Shown piece by piece: positions 38,398-49,710 of a DNA stretch of 64,000 nt. Made by a program: the position numbers and the translations under genes. Under the pieces are notes generated by a model. The model made no database searches and was not told the DNA's origin. It saw only the letters and a program-made list of their open reading frames with translations. This DNA is from Paragordius varius (Eukaryota; Nematomorpha), in assembly GCA_964247055.1 (NCBI GenBank), contig OZ176054.1:7006001-7070000 (forward strand). The letters are read 5' to 3'. Position 1 is the stretch's first letter, and every line of letters starts with the position of its first letter.

Positions 38398-41300
38398 TTA
38401 CACATATCGACATTTTTTATTGCATTGACGGGGACAGCCTTGACCAATGGTTATTCCATCGGTTGTGTTTAGGCGGCAGCCATATGTTCTGTAATATTCA
38501 TCGCATTTGCTCCATATGTTTTGGCACATTAAATCTACAGATCAATAATATCAAATTCACCCTTAAACATTTCAAATTAAAAAATAAAACATGCGTTTTA
38601 GGGATATTTTAAACCAATATTTATATGAGTTATTTTTATTAGAAAATATCCAAAAATATTGGTAATTTTTATTTTTAAAAGCACAATAAGGGTGAATTTG
38701 AAGTCAAGGAATGTAAGGTGTTAATGGCATTTTATGCACGTAAAACTATATTCATTTTTTAATGTTGTTGTTTTCATTTATATGTTTTAGAGATAAATTG
38801 GTATATTAAAAAATAATAAGTTAAAAATAATATTTATAAACCTCTAATAAACCTGCAAGTAATTTATGATAAGACGGTATAAACTACCACTAGCATATAA
38901 ATTAACAAATTTTATAGAAAGCAAAAATATTACAACGAATTAATATGGGCATCGTGCTGAGATGACAAAACATCATATTCTGTAGAAGTTTCTTATAGTT
39001 TGAAATTTGGCTAAAAAAGGAATAAGTGTTTACGTATTTTTAAGCGATGTATATTATTTTAAAAGGGTTTCTATAATTTAACCGCGATTGATAAAGTACA
39101 GGAAGGATTTAATAACATTATGGTTTTTGCGCTTCCGAAACATCGTGCAAATAAATGTATTAATCTGTGTTTTATATTAAAATTAAATGGTTTTATAAGC
39201 CATCGATGGTGGTAATAGAAAAATGCATGCCGAATCTTTTTAACGAGAATCGTATTTTTTTAAAAAAACCCCAGATATAAGCAGATATGAGATCAAAGGG
39301 CCAGTCAATAAAAAAACCTGAGCATTTGGCTTTTATTATGAATTAAAAAATAATAAAAATAAGCCATTGTGGTAAGAGTAACGAGAGTAATTCGTTATGA
39401 TTAGGGCTGCACAGCCTGGTTTTATTTAAAAAAATTGAAACCAAGCCGATTTCAACTGTTTAGGAAAGCTGGTTACTAATATACTTTTTTTCGGTCAAAG
39501 CCTTGCTTATAATTAAAATTCGAACGAATCATTTGATGTCATTATACAAGCTGAAGATAGAAAAGGATGCTTAGAAATCAACCAAATTATAAAATCATTA
39601 TATGTATAATGACTTTTAATTAAAATTATAAATAATAATGTATTCATACCACAGCGTTCAAACAGTTTCCCCGAAAATTCGCCAGTTTTGAGACAAGATC
39701 TTCGAGCATCTGGACATAATTTACAACTCTGTTTGCGACCGGCTATGTAGGGATAATCTGTTTCTCCATTTATATTTCCTCTATTTAAAAATAAAATATC
39801 AAAATACATCGTATTTTTGCGTTGATTTGCGCCTTAAGAGGCTAAATTTTTGATGGTTTTCCAAAACAAAAATTTGTAAGGAACGCCATTTAAAATAAAT
39901 AAATTAATTTTTTATTAAATGCGCATAAATTAAATATTTAATAGCTTTGAACCTTAAAATAAAATATGGAGTGCTTTTAAAATTCGCAGTAATAATATTA
40001 AAGAAGACGTTTTTGGATTTTTGCTAAATTTGGCCATGTTAAAACTGTCGCAAACCTCGGTCAAAATTTTGAAACGTTTTAAATACGAAAGAGCCGATTT
40101 AAGCAAAATTCTATTTAATACTTCATGACCTTTTAGGGTATTTTATCTCAAGGCCATTTAAATGTCTAAAAAAATATTGGGTCAAATATAACACTTCGAT
40201 TCAAATTAGGGTATCTAGGGATTTCAGACAATATTTAAGTTGATAGTTTTAAAAACTACCAAAGAATAAGTTCTAATTTATATGCTTCTATCCTATAAAA
40301 ATTATATAAATAAGCCAAAATATCGAAATTAAATTTAGAAAAAAGTTCCATATCAAACTATTTCGATGCCATTTTTATTTTGCAACATTTTTTCAATGTG
40401 TTTATTTGATTCTGCTAAAATTAAAGCTATTTTATTTAGATCCCAAAAACTTACAATATAAGCAGAAAAAGTGGTTTATTTTTCATTATTATATTAGCTA
40501 ATGCACACATTTTATGTCAAATTTTTACCTTGATGTTTATCCATAAAATATGTAGTATCATAATTATTAAAATGATTTTGTTACATTTTCGGAATATTAT
40601 ATAAATGCAAACTTTTGCAATGGTTTCAATTTGTTCCATATTTTTAGAAATATTTGATTTCAAACAGGCCTGGGGTCCCCAAAGACCCCAATTTGAATCG
40701 AAGGAAAAGAATGTGTTGTATCCAATTTAATATGCTTTCTTTAGATTTTTGGGCGTATTTAAAGTTTTTTTGATACAGGAGAAGAGGGAAATAAATTTTA
40801 ACCAAAACAACTTTCAAAATAGTAGGTTTATTACTTTAAGATCAGGGTCAAAAACTATCCCAAAATTTTATCGAGGACAAAATGTTTAAAAAGTAATTAA
40901 GTGTTAAAAGGGTTTATATTACCGAAATTAAAAGCTCCGATATTAAATTCTTGCCTAACATGATCCAATCATGCAAAATGTAATTATTTTACACAAAATA
41001 AATTGTTAAGAAAAACAAAAATACTTGGGACAATAATTGCAAACCCAGTGATATGTGTTGTTGTATGGATCGTTGGGACACATAGCCATGGCGCAACCAA
41101 CATATTTTGTAGAGCTCCACACCAACTTTAATGAGAAAAAAACGAAATAATTAATGCGAAAACGACTATAAATGTCAGTATATTGCATAGTAAATTACTT
41201 GGGTATAATGTTTAATAGGCAATCCTGTTTGAGGGCCGCCATAAAAAAAGTTTCGCCCTTCAAGAAACCACATAACAATTATATCGTCCCAACCACCAAT

Positions 41301-42640
41301 GGTCGGAGTGTAAGCAATGTTTTGACCGCATCCAAAAACCTTAAAAACTGTATATTAAATCGATATAATAAAATAGTATAGTTTTGGCAAAGTTCAAATA
41401 TATCTTTATTTTATAATTAACATAAGTAGTAAACAAAAGTCTAAAACAAAATCAATATACTATCTTTTACTTTCTGGCGTTCTTTCGAATTCTTGATCAT
41501 GTCCTTTGTAACATTGGCTCACTCTCTGTTTAGCTAAATCGGCAGCCTCTTCTAACCACATCTAAAAATAAATTAAAATACAAATTACGATATATCGGAT
41601 TGTGACGGCAGGATTGTGATTTTTAAAAATAACATATATGCTAACATTTGATGTGTAACATCGTTATAGTACTCATCAATTGATTATCATGGATGTCTAA
41701 ATTTTTTCAAAATTAACCTTATTAGATATCGATTATGGGGAAAAGCATAAATATATAACATTGTCATAATAATATTCAAATATTGGCTAATCTTACCTTT
41801 TTTATTTGTTTTAAAAAGTAATTTGTTTAGGTATTAAACTAATAGGTTATCATGTTTAACCAAATACATACGAAAAATTAATACTATGTTGAGGTTCATT
41901 TTTTGAATTTCATTTTCTGTCATTCAATATAACAACAACTTGAATCTCAAAAACATTATTTTTATATTTTATTGTTAAAATAACGAATTGCTAACGGTGT
42001 AATATAAGATGAATTCCAAATGTTCTCGACTTTACGAAATTAAGTTAATCTGTGAGTTTTCAAATTAATTATCATTTTGATTTGAAAAAGCATTGTTATT
42101 AATGTAAGGGCTATTTGTAGATTTATCACAGTCTTTCAACTATTATAATTTTTTGGCCAAGATGGAAATAAATTGCGATCCTTTATAATAAAATATTTTT
42201 TAGATTTTTTGTTTTTGCTTTATGCAAAAATTGTTAAGTTTGTATTTTTACCAATTGATGCATATCAAGGGCTGGTGGTGTAACTTGACATCGATAATGA
42301 TTGTGGCTTCTAACAATTGTATCCCGATCTATCTCGCTTGTTTCAATCAGTTTGACACCGTTCTCATCCACATCGAATTTCTATATTGTAAATACACTTA
42401 AATTATTTGACACAATACATATACCTATATGATAATATTTAAAAAAGACATCTAAACCAAAATTAGACCAGAGAAAAACAATAAAAATGTAAAAGTACAA
42501 GAGTCCATCAAAAAATTTTGATCAGGTATTGTTATATTGATTTTTGTCATACAATAATCAAAATGTCGAATAACATGATAATTAGTGGCATGTAGGTCAG
42601 CGCTAAAGAGCACGGAGGTAAAAAGGAGAACTAGGGTCAT
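38398..42640 (-). CDS. CAP-domain (SCP/CRISP-like) secreted protein with ShKT-like tail
   Basis: Firm exons (minus): 42380-42252, 41561-41471, 41347-41199, 41125-41025, 39780-39650, 38534-38398; all junction phases agree. CAP motifs in order: RSHNHYRCQVTPPALDM, MWLEEAADLAKQRVSQC, GCGQNIAYTP, IKHYTQ / LVWSSTKYVGCAMAMCP and WVCNYCPK. Then come a hinge-like GNINGETDYPYIAG with CKLCPDARRSC and a last exon with seven cysteines (CQNIW...CDEYYRTYGC...GCPRQCNKKC), resembling a ShKT/CRISP cysteine-rich domain. The 5' end is unsure. A hydrophobic leader MTLVLLFTSVLFSADLHA starts at 42640 and needs a weak donor (CAT|GTTATT or TTG|GTTTAG) to join in phase 0. CAP proteins are extracellular; no substrate can be inferred. 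Introns carry an R1 repeat and a MITE. Confidence 0.8.
38551..38703. mobile_element. Small MITE in the last CAP intron
   Basis: Inverted ends TCAAATTCACCCTTA (38551) and TAAGGGTGAATTTGA (to ~38702) around ~120 bp of AT-rich sequence. No coding capacity. Confidence 0.65.
40280..40745 (-). repeat. R1 dispersed repeat copy in a CAP intron
   Basis: Reverse-oriented copy with GACCCCAATTTGAATCGAAG and TGTGTTGTATCC at its right end and TTCCATATCAAACTATTTCG further left. Parallel to the copies at 46730-47110 and 48140-48560. Confidence 0.6.
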
Positions 42641-42862
42641 TTGTGTTCTTTGCCAAGATAGAGAATCATGTCATTATTTTAATACGGTAAAGTATTAATC
42701 TGGAGGCTAAAACGCTATTTTGGACCAAATAAAAATTGGCACTTTATTTTATTTTAAATTACCTAGTGATTCATATAATTTTAAGACAAGTTCATATTTG
42801 CTCCAATGACTAAAAACATTAATATCGCAAACATGGCTATTTTTAAATTATAAAAATGATAG

Positions 42863-43168
42863 TTACTGATATATCAGCAGCATATCTGGGTTTCCATTCA
42901 AAAATGAGTTCTTTACTAATGTTAAATTGAATGTATCGATTAACTGTCCAAGATTTGGCTTTAATACCTAAATACAGTATATTGGAGATTTGATAGATTT
43001 GTTGAATATAAAGGAACAAATATATATATTACCTAATATCGCTTCTAGTAGAATCCAAAGAATTAGAAACCAGCCAGGATATTTGAAAAGCAGATTATTA
43101 GTATTTCGTATAGATGGATTAGGGATTCGATATACCATGTGCATTATTGTCGCTCGATTAATTTGCAT
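42863..43168 (-). other. Possible additional 5' exons, unassigned
   Basis: Minus-strand sequence with a hydrophobic segment (PGWFLILWILLEAILG) ending at a good donor (GGTAATAT, near 43034). An acceptor near 42955 opens a 30-codon stretch including KSWTVNRYIQFNISKELIF, which ends at a GTAACT donor near 42862. The two join in frame, but I could not join them in phase to the CAP leader exon. They may belong to a separate small secreted protein or an alternative CAP 5' end. Confidence 0.3.
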
Positions 43169-43189
43169 AGGATTAATTAAATAGAGTAC

Positions 43190-45586
43190 ATTAGCAGAAA
43201 TGATTTGTGCCTCACAAATTTGGCAATAATAAATGGTCGAATATATATTCTAAACGTTGATTTATCGCTGGCAGTAAAATTCGTTTTTATTTCAGATTAA
43301 AAGTTTTCTTTGAAATTATTTTATTTAGACCTTAAGGGCTCTGTGGTGGTGTTGTCGGTATCTTTGATTTATTTATAACTCATTTATCTCATATAAAAGA
43401 GAATCGTGGTTATTAATGTTTTACATTTTAACATGGGAAAAGCCAGGATAAAAAGGTGGCATTTTATATTTAAATGAGCATGCGATTAAGGAGAGAGCGA
43501 AAAAAAACGCAAACTTTAATGAATTTATACATATTTATGATTCATTAAGGGTTTATCTTTATGTGATAAATGTTGGTTGTCATATCCATAAATTATTATT
43601 TTATACAAATGTGTTGACCCCTGTCAAAACCCGTTTTACCGTTTTTATCACACAAAAAAATAAAATTTATTTAACAATGTTTCATTTGTAAAGCAATCTT
43701 CTCGAATTCATAAAAATATAATTTGGAAAATTTTTATATCTATATTAAATAGTTTGACGACAACGACTAAAATTTTAATAATGAGACTCATCATTAAAAA
43801 TTACGTTATTGTAATTATTATAGTAAAACATAAGAATGAGAATATGGATATAATTAATGATATACTCATAAACATCATTTCAAAAAATATGTCCAAAACT
43901 CTTACATATTCAGTTAAATTCAAGTTTTTTCAATATAATATTAACTTGGTCAACCGTGTTTTTTTAATAGATACTATCCATGTGAATTAACACGATAAAA
44001 GTAGCTTTTCTCATTAGTTATAATATTTTTCATGATATGTAACTATATATCTTACCTTGCTATCATTTTAGTTAAATATACTCATATTTTTGGAAATTTG
44101 GCTTAAGGATACAAGACACATAAAAAGTAACAAAATTTGTCATAAGTATAAAAGTATAACCTTATTATCAAAAATAGGTATAAATTTGTTTTTGAAGTTA
44201 AAAAAACTATTTTAATTCTCCCAATGATTGTTAGACTTTTGGGCTTATTTCTGTCACACATCTCCGAATTTTGGGTAAATACTTGAAATTCCTAATTTTA
44301 TATTCAAGGGCTAGACTGAATGTGTTTGAATAATTTTTTTTAATAACTATCAAGTTAGTTGGTTTAGGTGTTGAATAACATCATAAAATTTTTTCTTTGA
44401 TTAGTTTATATATGTATGTGTGTGTGTTTGTGCATAAATTAATTTACAAATATGCTAAAAATATATGAATAAAGAAGGTACTCGAAAACCACCTTCATAG
44501 CATATTTCTTTGAGGCAAATTTTGACAGATTTTTTCGTCAAAACAAATGGCAGTGTCGCATTTTAGCCGAAAGGGAAAAACATTAAATTTTTATACATGC
44601 AATAATAATTTTTTTATTGTATATATTATATTTATGCTTTTCAATACTTTGGTGACACAAAAATTATAATATTAGATATTAATTAAATTTTAAAATATAT
44701 TTATTTCAATTTTTATAGTTGACATTTCAATTCTGTTATGCACGAACCAACCACTCTTTTAATTTTTTTTATCATGTATGCATTCAAGGATGATTTATGT
44801 GAATTAGGTTAATAAATGCTAAGTGATATATATATATATATATATATATATTTTTATAATGGCCATAAATGTACTCCAATATCTAAACAATGTAATAGAT
44901 TCGTCTATACTTAACGAATATGTACAAATAAAAAGTAAACCTCGATTTTATACTTCCAAAAAGCGGTTTTATTTAGATATATATTTATATATACATATTT
45001 GAAAAGGTGCTCTAAATATTAAACTAAAATAATTATTCAATTTTTTGCCATTGGCATTGAACTATCGGATTTTTCGCACATATCCAACTAAATATCTTTA
45101 AAAGAGGAAAGCGCAGGTAAATTTTAATGTTTCTAACAAAATAAATTTATTGTGCTTACAACCTTGATAGCCTTTAAGAATTCATGCTAAAAATACCGCC
45201 CCGCTCATATTTAAATAGTTTTTGTGCAATTTTGGTTTGATGTACGATTCCGGAAAACTTATGGGCCTTATTTGTTTCAATAGTGTACATTTTATTATTT
45301 CGCCAAAAGTGACTAAGCCCATTTTCGAATCCCCCCCGAGTTAGCCCCGCTTTGTGTGGAAAACGGGCTTTTAAATAATATTAACGACGTTGAAGCAAAT
45401 TTTAAAGGAGCGTGAAGGCCCATGCAAATTCAAAAGTGGTGGTTTTATATTTGTAAATCGACGATGACCAAACTATTTTTTAATTATCCCCTCAGTCCAG
45501 CCCCACCCTAAAAATTGGTTTCAAATATTGCTTGTTCCCGAAAAACTTAGAGGACTATTCGATTTTTGTGATTTTTTTAATATATT
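43190..45586. other. Intergenic, no gene seen
   Basis: AT-rich sequence between the divergent CAP and HAPSTR1-like genes. Contains a TG-rich microsatellite near 44410-44430, a (TA)n tract at 44828-44850 and, at 45300-45380, a short GC-richer block (ccccccgag, gtgtggaaaacggg) without coding potential. Short frames such as 43754-43990 are AT-driven and unsupported. Confidence 0.55.
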
Positions 45587-46157
45587 ATTTGCCCTTCAAG
45601 AGTGTCCGTGAACACTTTAAATTGGTCCTTAAAAACTTTAAATTGGTCCTTGAACACTTTAATTGGTCCTTAAGTTTTAAGTAAATTGACTATAATTTTG
45701 TATTAATTTTATTATCTTATTATATTTTAACCAAATTTTATTTATTATATATTTATTCATTTAAAAATAAAAATTTTATTAAAAAACCACTTTTTTGTTT
45801 CCAATTAATTTTTTCCAATTAACAAAATTATTAACTTTTAAATGTTTTCAATAAAAAAAACTTATATTTTTATTCGTGTTAAAAGCTTATAATTATCTTA
45901 AATAATTTTAAGAAATTAATAAAGGTATACGGTTTCTAAATGATTAAAAGTTGATATTGATTCAAAATATAAATAATAGCAAATAGAACAATAAAATACA
46001 TGAATGATATACTTAATTGATAAAAGTTAAAAACAAAACAAAAAAGTCAAGGGACCAACTTGAATTGTTAAAGGACCAACTTTAAGTGTTCAAGGATTAA
46101 CTTGAAATGTTCAAGCACCAAATGAAGTATTTAAGGACACTCTTGAAGTGGAAATGG
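45587..46157. mobile_element. MITE T1 with TIR and internal 'caaggaccaa' repeats, copy 1
   Basis: Left end ATTTGCCCTTCAAGAGTGTCC-like, right end GGACACTCTTGAAGTGGAAAT. Just inside the left end lie three direct copies of AACACTTTAAATTGGTCCTT-type units; complementary copies (AAGGACCAACTTTAAGTGTT) line the right end. The AT-rich centre lacks frames. A second copy is at 60905-61375. Confidence 0.75.
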
Positions 46158-49100
46158 TATAGTTAACAATTACACCGAAATTTATCAAATCCATTTTTGA
46201 ATTAGCCCTTCTCAGTCCTGCCAGGAACACAATCAGCCCCTAAAAGTGCAATATTTAAAAATTAGAAATAATATATAAAGGAGGCACAAGCGACCGAGCT
46301 AGAATTTTCCCTCTATTCATCCTAGCCCGTGGGAAAAAGGTTTCCCATAAAATTTTGACTCTAAAGCTTTTTCCCGCAAAACATATAAAGCCATATGAAT
46401 TTAACAAAAATGCCAATGAATGTAAAGAATGAAGCTGAGTATTATTAAGAAATTGTTAAATAAGGACATCATCTATATAAAATACGTCACTATATAAAAA
46501 TAAGGTGGCTTACAGCAATTTTTTAAAGACCGACCAATATCAATTAAATAATAATTTTTTGGTCAATTGTGAACCTATTATAATAAAACAGACCAATATT
46601 TTAACCAAAAATCTGAATATTGATTTGTAACTTAATACCTCAATTATAATTGGTATATTTATTGGAAACTCCAGATCACATTTAAATTATTATAGTTAAA
46701 AGACTACTGAAGGATCGGATTTACGCTTCTACCCTAATAAAAATTATACCAAAATATTTTTATAAAATCAAGTTTGGAAGAAAAATCTCCATATCAAACT
46801 GATTCGACGCCATTTTTATATTATTTTTTGCTATTCGTATTTTTTAATATTAACCATAAAATTATAAATATTAAATTTTATCTAACATTTTTATAAACAG
46901 GAAAAATGGTTTATTTTGCATCAATTTCTATTTAGATAATGCATTTGTGGTGTTGGCTTATCCATAAATTAAGTAATATTTAGTTTTTTTAGATAAATCT
47001 TTTTTTTCGGTGGATCAATTTTATATAAGTGCAAACTATTTGCATGTTTTTAGAAATAGATTTTAAACAAGCTTGGGCCCAAATGCCCCAATTTGATTCG
47101 GAGGTTGAAATAAATATGCTCATTAAAGAGTTTTGATATACAAAAATACTTTTTAAGATATTAGAATAAACACTCTGTCCTAAACTAAAGCAAATAGAAG
47201 GAACTTATTAAATGTCATAATCTAAAAGTGAAACAATATTTAAATGTGCCATTTTAGATGTACCAAAAGCAAATTTTGGTTTTTTCTAAAAAAAACAAAA
47301 ATTCAAAGAAAGCGCAATCATTTTAAATTAACGAACTAGACCAGGGGTGTCCAAAACGGCCCTTTAAAATAGATTTGCAGCCCGTGAGATATTTTTAATA
47401 AAATCTCATAAAATTTTAGTAGAGTTGATTTTTTAAGCTTTGCATAAATTTTTCCGTATTCCGTCCATGACCTGGCCAAAATTGTCAAAATAAATAGTAT
47501 TTTACAGTTTTATGATTGAAATTTAATAAAATTATTTATTAATGCAGATATACAATTCGAATGCGGCCCGAGGGATTTTCCGATCCATAAATGCAACCAA
47601 TTTTTTTTATATATTTTGGTTTATTAATGTTAGATAAGTGCAACATTTTGCCATGGTTTCGATTCCTTCTATATTTTATAAAGAATTTAATTTTAAACAG
47701 GCCTGGGTTATCCAACTACCCCAATTTGAATCGAAGGACTAAAATGAGTGTGTTGTATCCAAGTGTTAAATACATGAGAACAATGTTTGATAATTAAATT
47801 TTAATTAAAATACTTTCAAAATTGTAATTTATTTACATGGCGCTCTTGGATATAAAACTTCCCCGATATCGCGAACAAAAAATAATAATGTGAAGTCTTG
47901 AATCAAAATTTGAAGTTATAAAAATATTCAGCATCATTGATTAATATAGAAAGGGGTATTTATGATATCTTAAAGCGTAACCGTTTCCATCATGACTCGA
48001 TATGATATGAAGTAATTTCAAAACATTTTAATTAAAATTCAAATTTTTTGAAAAATATTTAAAAATATTTTAGTTTATCTCAAAATTTAGCATATATAAA
48101 AATTTTAAGGGCACTATCCCGCATTTTTGCATTTACTTTAACACTTAGATACAACATATTGTTTCAGTTCTTCGATTCAAATTGGGGTTGTTGAATACCC
48201 CAGGTATGCTCAAACTAAATACTTCGAAAAATATGGAATGAATTGAAACCAAAAGAAATTTTTGCTATATATAATATTAATGAGCAAAATAAAAAAATTC
48301 ATTCAAAAATACTTGATATTATTTATTTTAAGGTAAAAAGGTAAAAATTAAATTAAAATGAAATGTGTGTAGCTAAATTTAATAATAAAAAATAACCACT
48401 TTTCTGTTTCTATCAAAGTTAGATGTGATTTAAATAAAAAATTAGCTATTAAATAAAAATGCTGTGAAATAAAAATGGCGTCAAAATAGTTTGATATGGA
48501 ACATTTTTTTACAAACTAAATTTTATATAGTATTGCTTATTTATATAGTTTTTATTAGGATATAAGCATGTTAAATTAGGACCGTTTCTTTCAGTACTTT
48601 TTTAATATTAAATTATATATTCTAGGGTATTTAGATACACCAATTAAATTCGAAACGTTAAGATGACTAGCCCATTTTAAATAAGCGAAAAATTTTTTAG
48701 AGTCCACATCTAAAATTAATTTTTTTTGAAAATATTATACTGCTTTTTTAGATGTTTGATATATTTTAGTGATATTTCTTGCAATGGAGCCTCTAACTTT
48801 CACCAAAATTAATTATAAATTATGCGAAAATTTTGTCATTTTCTGATATGGAGCACTTACCACAAAGGTTTAACACTTGGATACAACACAATCATTTTAG
48901 TCCTTCGATTAAAATTGGGGTAGTTAAATACCCCAGGTGTTTAAAATTAAATTTTTTAAAAAATATGGAAGGAATCGAAACCATGGCAAAATCTTGCACT
49001 TATATAACATTAATAAACCTAAATATATAAAAAATTTTATTCAAAAATACTTGATAATACTTATTTTAAGCTAAAACCGTGTAATTTAGTCAACGTGACA

Positions 49101-49710
49101 TGCGTGCAAAAATTAAAAAATTATACAAATTATTTTTCTATTTCCATCAATGTTAGATGTAATTTAAATATAAAATTAGCTCTACTATAAAATATGAAAA
49201 GGATATATTAAAAATAAATTGTCGTTAATATTTTATGATATTTTTAGAATTTTTTGGATAGAAGCATTAGCCATATTACCGGAAAAGTGCAACTTTTCAA
49301 TATTCGTAAGGCCCAAAAAAGCACTATGAACCTAATACATTTTCAATCAGAGATATATTTTATCAGGATATTTTTTTACCCGATCTTTTACTCAACGATA
49401 TCATGGATAAATTTCAAAATTTTTATGTAAAATCGCCCTCGGGTAGAAAACCAAATCAAGAGGATTTTAATGCTAACAAAACTGAGGAAAAAAAGAAAAC
49501 TTATAAAAAGATTTTTGTTAAAATTAATATTTAATAACTTGTAATCAAAAAATTACATTAATAGATAATTTATACAAAAATAAAACCATTTAATATAAAT
49601 AATTAATGAGCCAGGGTATAAACTACCCTATATCGCAAGTCCACAATAGGCTTATATCGATTTTTTATTATCCGAGAAAGTCAGCTGGAAGTTAAAAAAT
49701 TTAGTTATCC
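46158..49710. other. Repeat-filled intergenic region upstream of the HAPSTR1-like gene
   Basis: Holds at least four R1 copies (46730-47110 and 47600-47765 minus; 48140-48560 and 48875-49250 plus) and a hAT-MITE relic at 47342-47575. A segment at 48670-48870 is shared with 34270-34510. From 49250 to 49710 I see no repeat or gene, and this is where a promoter would lie. Confidence 0.55.
47342..47575. mobile_element. hAT-MITE relic (CAGGGGTGT end)
   Basis: Starts CAGGGGTGTCCAAAACGGCC and ends near GAATGCGGCCCGAGGG. Same family as 36955-37158 but with the right terminus eroded and no target duplication seen. Confidence 0.55.

Noticed and set aside
42863-43030. Cupredoxin/phytocyanin-like domain suggested by W...N.Y..F and HFDYC patterns upstream of CAP
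   Set aside because: The two segments cannot be joined in phase and the pattern is too short to support a domain call.
43754-43990. 78-codon plus-strand frame rich in Ile/Lys
   Set aside because: Composition is what random AT-rich DNA gives; no signal peptide, motif or adjoining exon.
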